This document shows, piece by piece, positions 24,576-35,300 of a DNA stretch of 64,000 nt. Origin of the DNA: Zygaena filipendulae (taxonomy: Eukaryota; Arthropoda; Insecta; Lepidoptera; Zygaenidae); contig OU015675.1 of assembly GCA_907165275.2 (NCBI GenBank), forward strand, positions 5,287,501-5,351,500, in the 5' to 3' direction. A model generated the notes under the pieces. The model searched no databases. It was given only the letters and a program-made list of their open reading frames with translations, and was not told the origin of the DNA. Positions within the stretch are counted from its first letter, which is position 1, and each line of letters opens with the position of its first letter. Both the position numbers and the translations under genes were made by a program.

Positions 24576-26107
24576 TTAGGTATAAAAATACTTATCTATT
24601 GTAAATTTGCTGCAAAAAAATTTGTTAACCAACTTTTAAACATATTTTTGTGTTTTGTATTTACGAATGAAATGTATACACTATTTTATTTTAATAATTG
24701 TGATCACGTCTCACTGAAATTCTATTTACATAAATAAATGTACAAAGCGCCAGTGTTTATACCTACTACCTGAACAACAAACCTTTTTACTTTTTTTCTA
24801 ATTAGGATAATTGCTTGACATTTTATCGAGTTACGTCACTTTGTTTTGTAATTTACGTTAATTCCAACAAAATTTTATACGTCCTCGCAAGAGCGCTTTG
24901 AAATATTATTATGTCGTGAAAATTTTCCCTAATCTAATTGTGATTGTTGGAATCACCCTCCGCTAGACGGAGAGGAAGCGAGGAACTCAGTGCAGCTGTT
25001 ATTAAAATTCAGTTAATTTATTTAACTATAGACCATAATAATATGCAAATAAGAGCTATTATAATGACAGATGGAAATATCAAACAATGTAGCGTCACTC
25101 GTAAAATTACTGAAAATCAGCTGCTCGTCGCTGTTTTAGTTCGTTCGGGATGACGATCATTTATCCTATGATTGATACTGAAATTGACTTTGGCTTGAAT
25201 TTGATTTCGACTTCGACTTTGACTTTGATTTCGACTTCGACTTTAAATGTGGCTTGACTTTGACGTGTGACTTTAACTGCACAAATTGCTAATCCTCACG
25301 TTTCTCCTGGTCGAAACTCTCTGTATCAGGAACTGTCGCGTAAGAATGATGTATAGCATTCGACTAAATGAATATGTAGAATCTGTTTAGTAGTTCCAGA
25401 GATTTCCTTCTTATAACATTAATGTAGATATATAATGTTGTAAATATAAATGGGAAGAATGGTAGCGGACACTCCGTAAGTCTGACACTTAACTTTAGCT
25501 AAAACCATGCAGCATTGCTATACCTGCCTAGATTTATTATCTACTTCTAAGGCTGCAAAATAAGAAGTTCCCTGGGACTTGAAAAGACTTAATATTTAAA
25601 TAGAATAGCCAAATATCGTATCGCCATAGTACTCCGTACCTTGAAAAGTACATGTGAACATATTTCGTATAGAACGGTCTAAAGTTTATTTCCATCATCA
25701 AGCACACACACTCGTAAATTGACCGTAAAAATACAAGAATAACGTCGATTTTATATTGGACGATAATATTTTCTAAGTCAACATCGGGTTTTATCGAAGT
25801 TTTTAGTGTTTGTTCTAAATATGTTCTTATCGCGTTAAAGGATATAGGAAACGCCGCCTTTTTCTTACAAAGGAGGATAAACACGCGTACCTACTGGTTT
25901 CTTAACATCTTCCACATAATGTTTTTTTTTTATATAATGTACAAAGTTACTCGAACTGTCAAACAATAACCTAGAAATGATGGATTATGGATGATCCAAA
26001 TAAGCAAGCGCCAGAAATTGCAAAAAATCTTTAGCATAAATAATTAAATAAAATAATGGATACGTCAAAACAATTAAAATATCCTGTACTTGCCACGCGT
26101 AGTTCCA
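24576..26107. other. Non-coding, with a hexamer repeat
   Basis: The 115-codon minus frame at 25537-25884 is the longest here but matches nothing that I recognise and has no splice or start support. At 25184-25275 lies an imperfect array of TTTGAC/TTCGAC hexamers. Confidence 0.4.
25184..25275. repeat. TTYGAC hexamer repeat
   Basis: About 90 bp built from variants of gactttga and cttcgac, read on the + strand. On the minus strand the units would encode alternating SKSKS/VEVEV-type dipeptides, but no ORF of any length uses it. Probably a minisatellite. Confidence 0.6.
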
Positions 26108-26410
26108 CACGCGTGGGTTTTGGAATTCCCGCAGGAACTCCAAAGTAGCCTAATTTACTCCTAATAACAGCAGATAATTAGCAGTGAAAGTCCCGTCAAA
26201 ATCGATCCAACCATTACGGTGATTAGCTGTTTCCCGCGGTAATTTCGGAGATGCCGCGGGAATTTCGGGATAAAAAGTACCCTATATCCTTCTCTGTACC
26301 CCTGAAAATGTGTATGCAAAATTTGATGGTGATTGGTTGAGCCGTTAAGGCGTGAAAGCGTATAACAGACAGAGACACCGACAGACAGAGTTACTATCGC
26401 ATTTATAATA
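26108..26410 (-). mobile_element. Helitron pair, reverse orientation
   Basis: A fragment of the second subfamily (26108-26220, 'gaattcccgcaggaactcca') is joined to a Lep1-like copy (about 26222-26410). The latter has hairpin remnant 'ttcccgcggtaatttcgg', 'gataaaaagtaccctatatc' and the reverse 5' end 'gcatttataatatgatg'. Confidence 0.65.
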
Positions 26411-26412
26411 TG

Positions 26413-26579
26413 ATGCAAATTTGAGTTTTTTTTTGTTTGTTTGTTAAGCTTTCACGCTTCCACTGCTCAACCGATCATCATGTAATCAGGGGTACAGAAA
26501 AGGACATAGCGTACTTTTATGCCGGAATTCCCGCGGGAACTCTGAAATTATAGCGGGTGAAAGTGCGGGGAAGAGCTAG
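26413..26579 (+). mobile_element. Helitron, facing the previous copy
   Basis: A plus-strand copy begins within a few bases of the 5' end of the minus-strand one, so the two lie 5'-to-5'. The hairpin is decayed (gcgggtgaaagtgcgg), with CTAG at 26576-26579. Confidence 0.65.
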
Positions 26580-28564
26580 TTTGTCTATAAAAGCATTTGA
26601 CTACTATTAAAAGGTTGGAAGTACCTTCTATTATGTCGAAATTCAACAAAATACCTCATACTTTTTCATAACTGAGCTGCGAATAAAACTTTATATTTCC
26701 GGAATGCCGCGTATTTAAATAGAACGTTATAAAAATAACTTCACTCTAACGAAAGGTTTTTATAAGCGTTTGCCATTAGAGCTTATTTTGCGAAATATTA
26801 AAACTGAATAACTCTCATAAAGTAGACTTTATTTAGGCTGGAGTTTCATTGTAAAAAATGATATTTTTAATACACATGCGAGTGAAATCTCGAGGCGCAG
26901 TTGTTCTTTTCCTTTTTCTTCCATCCCTGATCCCATTATTTGGGGTCGGGTCTCCTCACATTCTCAATTTTGGCAGTTGGCATTGCTTGAAATCCTTTTC
27001 TATGTGAGATCACCAGGTCAATTGCGGGCGGACTCTGCCTCTTTTTTCCGGTAAGTTTAATGAAATTACATAAGTAGTCACCATAAACATACCTCCCGCC
27101 TATCTAAAGTTTTTTTTTCTAATAAATTAAAAAGGAAATAATAATTCCCCAAAGTCGCACAAGTTCGCGGCAGAGAAACTGTTGCCTAAACGATTTCAAT
27201 TTCCAAGCTCGACGGCGGCCTCTCCACGGATACATTAAACACTTAACTATCACAGCCTTGCTTACTTTGTGAGCGTTTTATACGCTATATATGTATATAC
27301 ATACACAGAACAGATAGAAGGGGTACCCTGAGAGAAAAATAGGGATTTGTTCGGTAAAGCTCGCGACCGAAAAGTTCCCCACCGAAGATTGGTCAACAGT
27401 ACTTCTGCTACCGGTGTTCGGTTGGGCGCCATATTTGGTCAGTATACTCTCCCGTAGTTTGCACATTATTGACACCATGCGGAGTCGGTCACTGTGCCTG
27501 CTGGTCACCGATATTGTGTCGCCGACATATCCTTCGGGCAGCGAAGGGCGACCGAAACCTCTTCGGTCTGATTGATTTCTCTCCGTCATGATTGGTACAG
27601 TACAAACTCAGTTTAGTATAAAAACAGATAAAAACCAAAGTCACCGGCTGACTTTTGCACGCAGTTATTTTGTCACGCTCACGGATTGTAATATCTATGA
27701 TATGCCATTCGATCTAGACACACAGCAGTGTGTCAGCCAAGTTCGCACAACGAAACCATAATGTATTCGGTACCCAGATACATCTGTCACAGTCAAATTG
27801 TATAATTAATTAGTTTCCAAAGGTATTATGGGTACTGGGTATAAAAAACGCTGCTGTTATGGGTTATCAAGCACCACGACGTGCTAGGTAAGGTTAAATT
27901 TGAATTGTGTGAGTGTCACCTATTTTGGATGTGCGAGCAACTAACACAACGTATTTTCTGTCCAAGGTTTTGTACAGTAGTTATGATAAACAATGCATTT
28001 AACCCTTTAACTTCCATGGTTTTACAGCCTTAACTTAATCTAATACGTAAATATAAAACTGCAAGGACTGTGCGTGTATGTGTTACTAAAATAGAAGTGC
28101 AGCGGTTTGTTGGTAACGGAATATAACGTGTCTTTCGTAGATCATGATATTACAGGGATGGCGATGAAAGCATTTATAATATAAGCCAAAAATGTATTCG
28201 TGTGTTTTTTCTCTCTTGGAATCGAACCCGCCACCTACGCTCATTTACCCTGTACGTAGGCGAACTAAGGGTTTATAATTATGATAATATTACCTACTTT
28301 TCTATATTTAAATTTCAGGCACTTAATTCCCCCAGCCTGTGATACGCACGGCTAATTTTGTATGACATAATAATGTAAGCACACTCCAGTTGAAGTGTGT
28401 TTGAAGTTAAATGGGGAACACGTTTATGTGTCTTCAAACCAGGGAAGAACATAAAATTATAATAACAAAGTAGGCATTTTAGTAACTCGAGAGACTGAAA
28501 AACGTCGGGCGATCACAATATGTCGGCAAGCAAGAAACATTACTGTTAGTTCAGAGTAATAATA
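26580..28564. other. No gene recognised; several GC-balanced patches
   Basis: At 26895-27060 a stretch resembling retroelement 3' UTR ('ttccatccctgatcccatta') is present but unassigned. At 27278-27589 (minus) a 103-codon frame sits in GC-balanced DNA ('MTERNQSDRRGFGRPSLPEG' start), with no family that I recognise. At about 28205-28270 a reverse tRNA-like B-box (ggaatcgaaccc) suggests a SINE fragment. Confidence 0.35.
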
Positions 28565-28914
28565 TACAACGTGTTAATGAAGTAACTGAAACCTGATAGA
28601 CCTCATTTAAAAAAAATTAAAATAACATGATAAAAATATAGTTTATGTCGAAAAAATTTATACTTTAAAAGTTATTCAACATTAGTTTGGAGGTGACCTA
28701 TCTACGAAATTCCAAGCGATACGCCCGCGCCTACCGGTTCGATTTTTTTTGCTGCGGGCGGCGTACACGCCAAATACTGTATTATAAATAATTTAGACAT
28801 GGGCTAGTAAAAATGAAAAAATATAACCTATATTAAAACATAGTGCGACCGATTTGCTTGTCGATTCTGAGCAAACTACTTTCTAGTTTTCAGTTAATTC
28901 ATTAACACGTTGTA
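28565..28914 (+). mobile_element. TIR MITE (TACAACGTGTTAAT), copy 2
   Basis: Complete, with TACAACGTGTTAATG at the left and CATTAACACGTTGTA at the right (28900-28914). The most symmetrical of the five copies. Confidence 0.8.
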
Positions 28915-28941
28915 TACTACGTACTACTGTTAAGTACGTAG

Positions 28942-29109
28942 TCTATTACCTATAAATGCGTGTTAGTTGGTCTGTTACGCTTTCATGCCTTAACCTAAAT
29001 TTTGCATATACGTTGTCAAAGATACAGACATATGGGGTAACTACTTTTATCCTGGAATTCCTGCAGCAACTTTGAAATTAACGTGGTTGACACCGCAGGG
29101 AACAGCTTG
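28942..29109 (+). mobile_element. Helitron, short copy
   Basis: TC at 28942, 'ataaatgcgtgttagttgg', 'ttacgctttcatgccttaac', decayed hairpin 'cgtggttgacaccgcaggg' and terminal CTTG|T for CTAG|T. Confidence 0.6.
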
Positions 29110-29599
29110 TATAGAGACTTCCTCGATAATTTTACATTTTAAAAGGTATAAAGAGAAAATTTCCCTCGATATCTACATAACACCGTAGGCATAAAACATA
29201 GTAGATACACGAACATACGTATGGCCTAGTATGGAGCTATTGCTACAGTATCTAGCAGTAAATTTGGGAGCTCGCCAAATGCAATGCTCATCCATTATGT
29301 TGACTCGGCACTGCACGGGAAGCAACGCGGTCCCACCGCTGCACACGTCACGATAAAATATACGTAATAATAATGATTGTATAGGTACAAGACGTCCTTT
29401 ATAATTCAATGGTCTACATATAATCCCGTATCCGAGTAAGTCAAGTTCATCATTCATCAAGTTTTGCTTTCTGACAACGAAATAAACGAGTTCAAAATTT
29501 TTTGATTTGACTTTGTCAGATATGGGATTGTGCGTAGGGACCATCGATGATGAATGTTAATATTTAAAGCCTTTGCGGGGGTCGAAATAACTTTGGTAT
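29110..29599. other. No gene recognised
   Basis: A 123-codon minus-strand frame (29173-29544) covers GC-balanced DNA. The peptide contains neither a signal sequence nor any motif I know. Possibly chance, possibly a lone exon. Confidence 0.3.
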
Positions 29600-29790
29600 A
29601 TAAAAGCGAAAGGTCACCAACTCATTGACTAAACACTTAATTTTGAATACTACATGACTTATGAAGCTGAAATTTGGCAGGTATCTAAGTAGACAGTCTA
29701 CGAAGAGGAGAAGTCGACCAAGACCGGATTTTATGGAGTTTCCGCAGGAATTCCTAAATTAATGCGGGTGAAACTGCGGATAACATCTAG
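29600..29790 (+). mobile_element. Helitron, degenerate
   Basis: 'aaagcgaaaggtcaccaact' start region, 'gcaggaattcctaaattaat', hairpin 'gcgggtgaaactgcgg', CTAG at 29787-29790. Confidence 0.6.
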
Positions 29791-30856
29791 TCCTCTATAA
29801 ATCATAACATCTTCTAAGCTATGTCATTTATAAAGAAATCTTTAAGGCATGAGTAGGCTCGTTTCTTTGAAGGTCGCATCAGTTTGGAAAAACCGCCGGC
29901 GAAAGCTGTACCTATCCACAGAGTAATAAGTGCAGTGGAAACAATGTCCCGTACATACAAAGTAAATACAGCTCTCTGGAGTGTGCGCTGTGATTGAAGC
30001 ATGTTACATGTCCGGCGCTTGGTCCATTCCCACAAAATTCGTTGATTTAGCTTACATAATAAATAATGTGTAAATACTAAATACCGTTTCTAAATCCTAA
30101 CTGATACTATAAAATATGTCAAAGCCAAAGTATGTGTGTATGTGTTTGTTTGAACGATTCAAATGGGTTTTCCTTTTCATGAACATTTATCCTACATGAA
30201 AATACCTACGTGCTTATGTCCTACATTCGAAAGAATATATAAAGTATAAAATGTGTGTATAATTAGCAATTCATTAAAAGCCTTTCACCGGTTGTGGCGC
30301 GGAGGTGACTACACAAATTTTGAATTTTATGAAATAATTTTTACTTTTTAAGTAATTTTAACATCATAATTTTAATTACAATACTTCAAGCAACTCCAAT
30401 TCAACACAACTACCAAAAATTATGCTGCAACACTTGAAGCATAAAAAATATTAAAGTGCAGGCGACGAGCAATTAACTGCCCAAGAAAATTCTTCGTCCG
30501 CCTTTATATTATCATTTATTTTCATACCAAAAACTACTTCCTTCATCCACGATGAAACTTTGCTTTTTATTAAAAAAAAAACAAAAACAACCAATGTAGG
30601 TATACTTAATTCCCGCTTTTAGCGTACAGAAGCATTCCAGAGTGGATCTAGTGCTATTTGCAGTTAGCTCAAACAACATGCGGCATCTGTGCCTCGTCGT
30701 ATCTAGGACATCGAATCTGCAATCTGCATGTTTGCTCGCACCAGTTCCATTGCAGTAGGTATACCTACCTACCTAGATGATAATGCCTTCACTTATCACT
30801 CACTGTAAAGAAAGATTGAAACATTTATTAAGATTTAAACTATTTATAAAGAACTG
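29791..30856. other. No gene recognised
   Basis: A 73-codon minus frame at 29814-30035 ('MWEWTKRRTCNMLQSQRTLQ' start) has balanced composition but no recognisable domain. The remainder is AT-rich. Confidence 0.3.
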
Positions 30857-31152
30857 ACTAGCCGTTCTCTGCGATAATACCAGTGTTAAATTCGGAGTTC
30901 CGGCAGGAATTCCGGGACAAAATTACCCAATTTCCTTTTTCTGTAGGTACCCCGAAAAACGTGTTGGTGGTGGTGATGGTGTTAATTTTAGAGATTCTGC
31001 GGAAATTCCCATATGAAAAGTACCCAACGTGCTTTTCTGTACCCCGGCGTGTATACATGCAAAGTTCCATGATGATCGGTTAAGTACTTATGGCGTAACA
31101 AGGTAACAGACCGGCAAACAGAGTTACTTTTGCGTTTATAATATTAGTATGG
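30857..31152 (-). mobile_element. Helitron, reverse, with duplicated 3' half
   Basis: CTAG at about 30858, 'cggagttccggcaggaattc', then 'aagtacccaacgtgcttttc' and the reverse 5' end 'gcgtttataatattagtatg'. It sits about 0.9 kb upstream of the attacin-like gene. Confidence 0.65.
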
Positions 31153-31224
31153 ATTTCATTGCTTGGACAGGGCCACTTCGTGCCAAAATAAGCAGACTTG
31201 TACAGTCAGAATCACAAATAATAA

Positions 31225-31468
31225 TTGGACATAGATAAGCAATAGTGTGTTAACCCATACTGGAGAAATTTTGAGTAAATCGTGTTTTAAAAGTATAACG
31301 CCATTTTGTGTCAACATTTTTTATGTTCAATATTTAGTTACATATTTAAACAATGTAATGAGGTAAACACATAATTAAAAAAACGTTCCCTAACACTCAA
31401 TAAATCGTTCTGAATCAATAACTTAATTTTGAGGGTTAACATGTTACTTATTGCTTATTTGCGTCCAA
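31225..31468 (+). mobile_element. TIR MITE (TTGGAC ends), copy 1
   Basis: About 35-bp imperfect inverted ends: TTGGACATAGATAAGCAATA on the left against TTGGACGCAAATAAGCAATA on the right. Both run into TGTTAACCC. No ORF. The second copy is at 48094-48322. Confidence 0.75.
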
Positions 31469-31489
31469 TTATGTAAACACTTTGGTCAG

Positions 31490-31733
31490 CAGGGCAATTA
31501 TGTAACTTTTGTTGCTATCATATTTCAGTTTCAATTAGAATAATAACGATTTTGTGATAAATTAATAATTTTAAGGCAGCGTCAACTTTTGAAGTATGTT
31601 TATTTTGGTTGATTTCTAGATATTGTAGGTGCCCACTAGGTGCCAAAACGCGCATATTCGATCGCAAAACCACCATGTTTTTGATTGCAACCGAAACATG
31701 ATAGAAACAAAAGTTACCTACATAATTGCCCCT
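31490..31733 (+). mobile_element. TIR MITE (CAGGGCAATTATGTA ends), copy A
   Basis: Left end CAGGGCAATTATGTAACTTT, right end returning as TACATAATTGCCCCT, about 244 bp, no ORF. It is about 290 bp upstream of the attacin-like start codon. Copies B (39863) and C (41065) are inside the same gene. Confidence 0.75.
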
Positions 31734-32026
31734 CAGTACTTAATTACCATTGTAATAAGATCTAATGATTTTACCTCGTTATAGTATAGAATATACATAT
31801 GTAGATGGTAGTAAGTAACCAGTATAGTAGTAAATAACTAAACCGATTGAGGATATACATAACTGTTTCGAATTATTATTATGTGACTCATTATAGATAC
31901 GGCGTAATACCTAGTTTTATTATTTCAATAATAAATATACATTAATTTGTCGTTCACTTTATTCTAAGGTTTGACGAAACCAGACGTTCTATGTATAAAT
32001 TTAATAGTGCATTTTAATTGTTTAAC
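31734..32026 (+). promoter_or_regulatory. Presumed attacin-like promoter and 5' UTR
   Basis: Non-repetitive sequence between a MITE and the start codon. A TATAAAT (31994-32000) is only 27 bp from the ATG, too close for a normal leader. An AT-rich TATA-like stretch near 31930 with a TTCACTT initiator-like motif near 31954 is an alternative. I see no good NF-kB (Relish) decamer here, which is notable for an attacin. Confidence 0.3.
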
Positions 32027-32397
32027 ATGAAAATTATCCAAGCTATTTGTGTTGGGTTGCTTTTAACTACGGCTATTTGTGGAAGCGTTAAAGGATCGGT
32101 CATACGTTATGGAAATGATTACATCATTGATGATCGTCCTAAAGTGATTAGACATTATTATTACGATGACATCGACAGTGTATTTGGTGATCAAAATCAG
32201 GCTATTGCATTTGCTTCGAATAGAGCCAAAAGAGAAGTGGAAATTTCCAAAAATACTGACGACACATACAAAGTGCAAGCTAGAAGAGATTTCCATATAG
32301 ATGCCAATAGAAATTTGAGGGTCAACAGTTTTATTGATGGATTAAAAGCGGGTGGTGTATACGACACAATACATGGAAATGTTGATTATTCTAATCT
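32027..32397 (+). CDS. Attacin-like exon 1: signal, propeptide, N domain
   Basis: Encodes residues 1-123 plus two bases of codon 124. It contains the signal peptide, the RYGNDYIIDD...DDIDSVFG acidic propeptide, RAKR, and the N-terminal domain ending HGNVDYSNL. Donor GTAAGT at 32398. Confidence 0.9.
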
Positions 32398-35300
32398 GTA
32401 AGTAGTATTTTCCATGTTGAATAATTCTTACTGTTATCAATGCGAAAGTGAGTTCGTTTGTTTGTTTCTAATGCTTTTAGTAAAGGCTTTACTGATATTC
32501 ATGAAATTTTGCATTCAGGGGTACAGAAAAGGACATTGGGTATCTATAGTACGGGAGATACCGATGCTAATTCGGGAGCGACTCGAGCGTCGTTGGGACC
32601 TATTGGGTTTTGAAGATTAGGAGATATAAACAAAATAAGGTCATATGATATTTTTTCATTCACCGGTGGGTTTAGCTTCTACAGGCTTTCAAAAATGTAA
32701 AAAAAAATATTAAAATGGAAATACTCGAGCGCGTCAGATATTGTAGTTTAGATACTCCAAGGTGTCTCTGATATCGAAAATATATTCATCTGCCGATTTG
32801 CGTGGTGGGGGTGGCCATCCGGAAGTGGAGAAAATGAAAAAAAAAAAACATTTACTCCAGCGCGTCAGATATTCAAAGGGGATGTTAAGTGAGCCCTAAA
32901 AATGCTCCCCTTCGAAAATCTGCCAATTTGGAGGTGACGCAAGGTAGTAGCGAATTTTTGAAAATGCAAAAAAAAATCTCAATTTTGAAATACTCGAGCG
33001 TGTCAGATTATTTTACAGAAGGTTCAGCTTGCACTCCAAGTTATGTTGGCTTAAAATCTGACAATAATTTTGAGGGGTATTATTAATCTGACTGCTAGAA
33101 ACAAAAATTATGATTTATTTTTAAGATTTTTTTTTTTCTTTCTAACGTGTAAGTTTAATAACTTTATGAGCTATTTCTTGTTCACAAGAAACACACTTTA
33201 TATTTCTATGAAATATGTAAAAGCTCACAAAATATTATTCACAAAACTAACTTTAAAGCACAAACAAGCCAGAGCGTTTTACATATAATAACATGAACGC
33301 GTTGTTTTGTGATGAGCTTTATTATATAATATATATAATTACATTAAAGTGAAAGGTTATAGGTGAACCTATAGTTTGATGTAATACTTACCTTAACTTA
33401 TTTTAATATGTATTTTAACCGACCAAAAAAAGTTATAATTTGACACGTTTAGCGCCGTGATATACTGTGATGACGTTATGGCGACGGAAAGTAGTGTGAG
33501 GACGGTGCGAGAGAGTGAGAGATAGAGAAAAAGTAAAAGAGAAAGAAAGACAGAGATATGAATAGGTACATGTTTCACTGCAGCTGCTCGTTCGATTCGA
33601 AGACGATTTTTGTTTCTTCGGCTTATGAAAATCGGCAGATTATATTTTTCCCGCTATCCTTGAGTTATTTACTTTAAAATAAAAAATAAATCAACTGCGC
33701 TCGAGAATGTCGAAGTTGCGTTTTTTTTTTGCAAGTTTGTGATCCTCTAACTCCCTTACGTCACGTTCAAATGGTCAGATTATTCATATACATACTTCTC
33801 ACTATGTAATTAACCCACCATATCTTAATCTGACGCGCTCGAGTATTTCGAGTTATCGATTTTTTTTTACTAATCTGATCGGTTATTCTAGACGCACCCA
33901 CCAGTGTAGAGGGCCTATATTTGGTGGAGGTACTCAACATGGTGCAAGGTACCCCCCTTATGTTCATCTGACGCGCTTTAGCTAATCCACAAATCCCCTC
34001 TTGGCGGTCCGTACTACTACTTTTAACCCGGGATCCCGGATCACTAAAATTTATGCGGCTGAAACGGGGGGTACAGCTAGTAGTAATAATATATCCAGAC
34101 ACAATGACATAGTAACAGAACCGTTTGGTGTAGAAGTGACGATACGCTTGGTGTCGTGGGTTCGATTCGCGCATCAGGGTAAAGAGTTATGTGATTAACA
34201 ATAATGTTTATCTTGAATCTGGGTGTTTAGTGCTGGACATCGAATCAAACAAAGAAGCATTTCGTGACGAGACCACAATAAAATAAGATTATGATATTTT
34301 CATATCGGCGATGGTATTTAAAAATAAAAATTAACTAAAATGATTGGAAATCGGTTAAAAAAACAATCTGGTTCATAAAATCTAGTCAATGAGTTACCTG
34401 AAGAAACAGTAATTATAATAAATCGGCTGGTATATTAACGAAAGATATTCGAATAAAAATAAAATTAGTATTCCTACAGGAAATTGTAACAAATAAACAA
34501 GCTGATAATACAGTAGTAATAAATACAACAATAGGTATTATTATTTTCATTTAAAATAGCTTATTGCCGTTATTTTACTCTCGCGAATTCCGGAATTCTC
34601 TCGTGAACTTTGTTTACGATTGAAAAGTATAAAATCTATATAATCTATAAGTATATAATCTATAAAATAAGCAGTGATAGCATTTTTCTCTTGAAATTAT
34701 GAGTTCCCAACAATCAGAAAACAGTGTAAATATTTAACATTTATGACTGATCTATTAATTTTTTTTAGATATTTTGCTAGACAAGTGTTATCTAATATGT
34801 ACGGATATATTTCAGAAATGGAAACGGTCTCAGTCTATCAGCTGAGAATGCCAAAGATGTGGCTACTAAATTGACAGCCAATAGTCAGTTTAACATTTTT
34901 AAAACACCAGAGAGAAGTCTAGACGCCAAAGGATTTTTAGAAAGAGATTTTCACACGAAACTGGGTGATGATTATACTAAGTTTGGTACAATTGTTGATT
35001 TTAATACAGTGTAAGTATTCTAAGGTACATATAATAATAATAATATAATAATAAGTTTTTATTAAAGGCAAAAGAACCCAATCTACACAATAAAAGTGTC
35101 ACAACATACATAATACACATACACAATATAAGCTTATCAACTATCTGGGAATGTTAAAAAACTATTCCCAGGTGTCTTGGTCAACATACTAACTATTTTT
35201 TATTACTATTTTGATGCACAGATAGCCAATATCTAAATATATTGCTGGACATTCCATCGCAAACCACCCGAAGGATGCCGTTGCTAGACGCCCGGAGTCT

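Noticed and set aside
32018..32026. Earlier start for the attacin-like protein (MFNM...)
   Set aside because: The codon at 32018 is TTG, not ATG. The first ATG in frame is 32027, and it begins a normal signal peptide directly.
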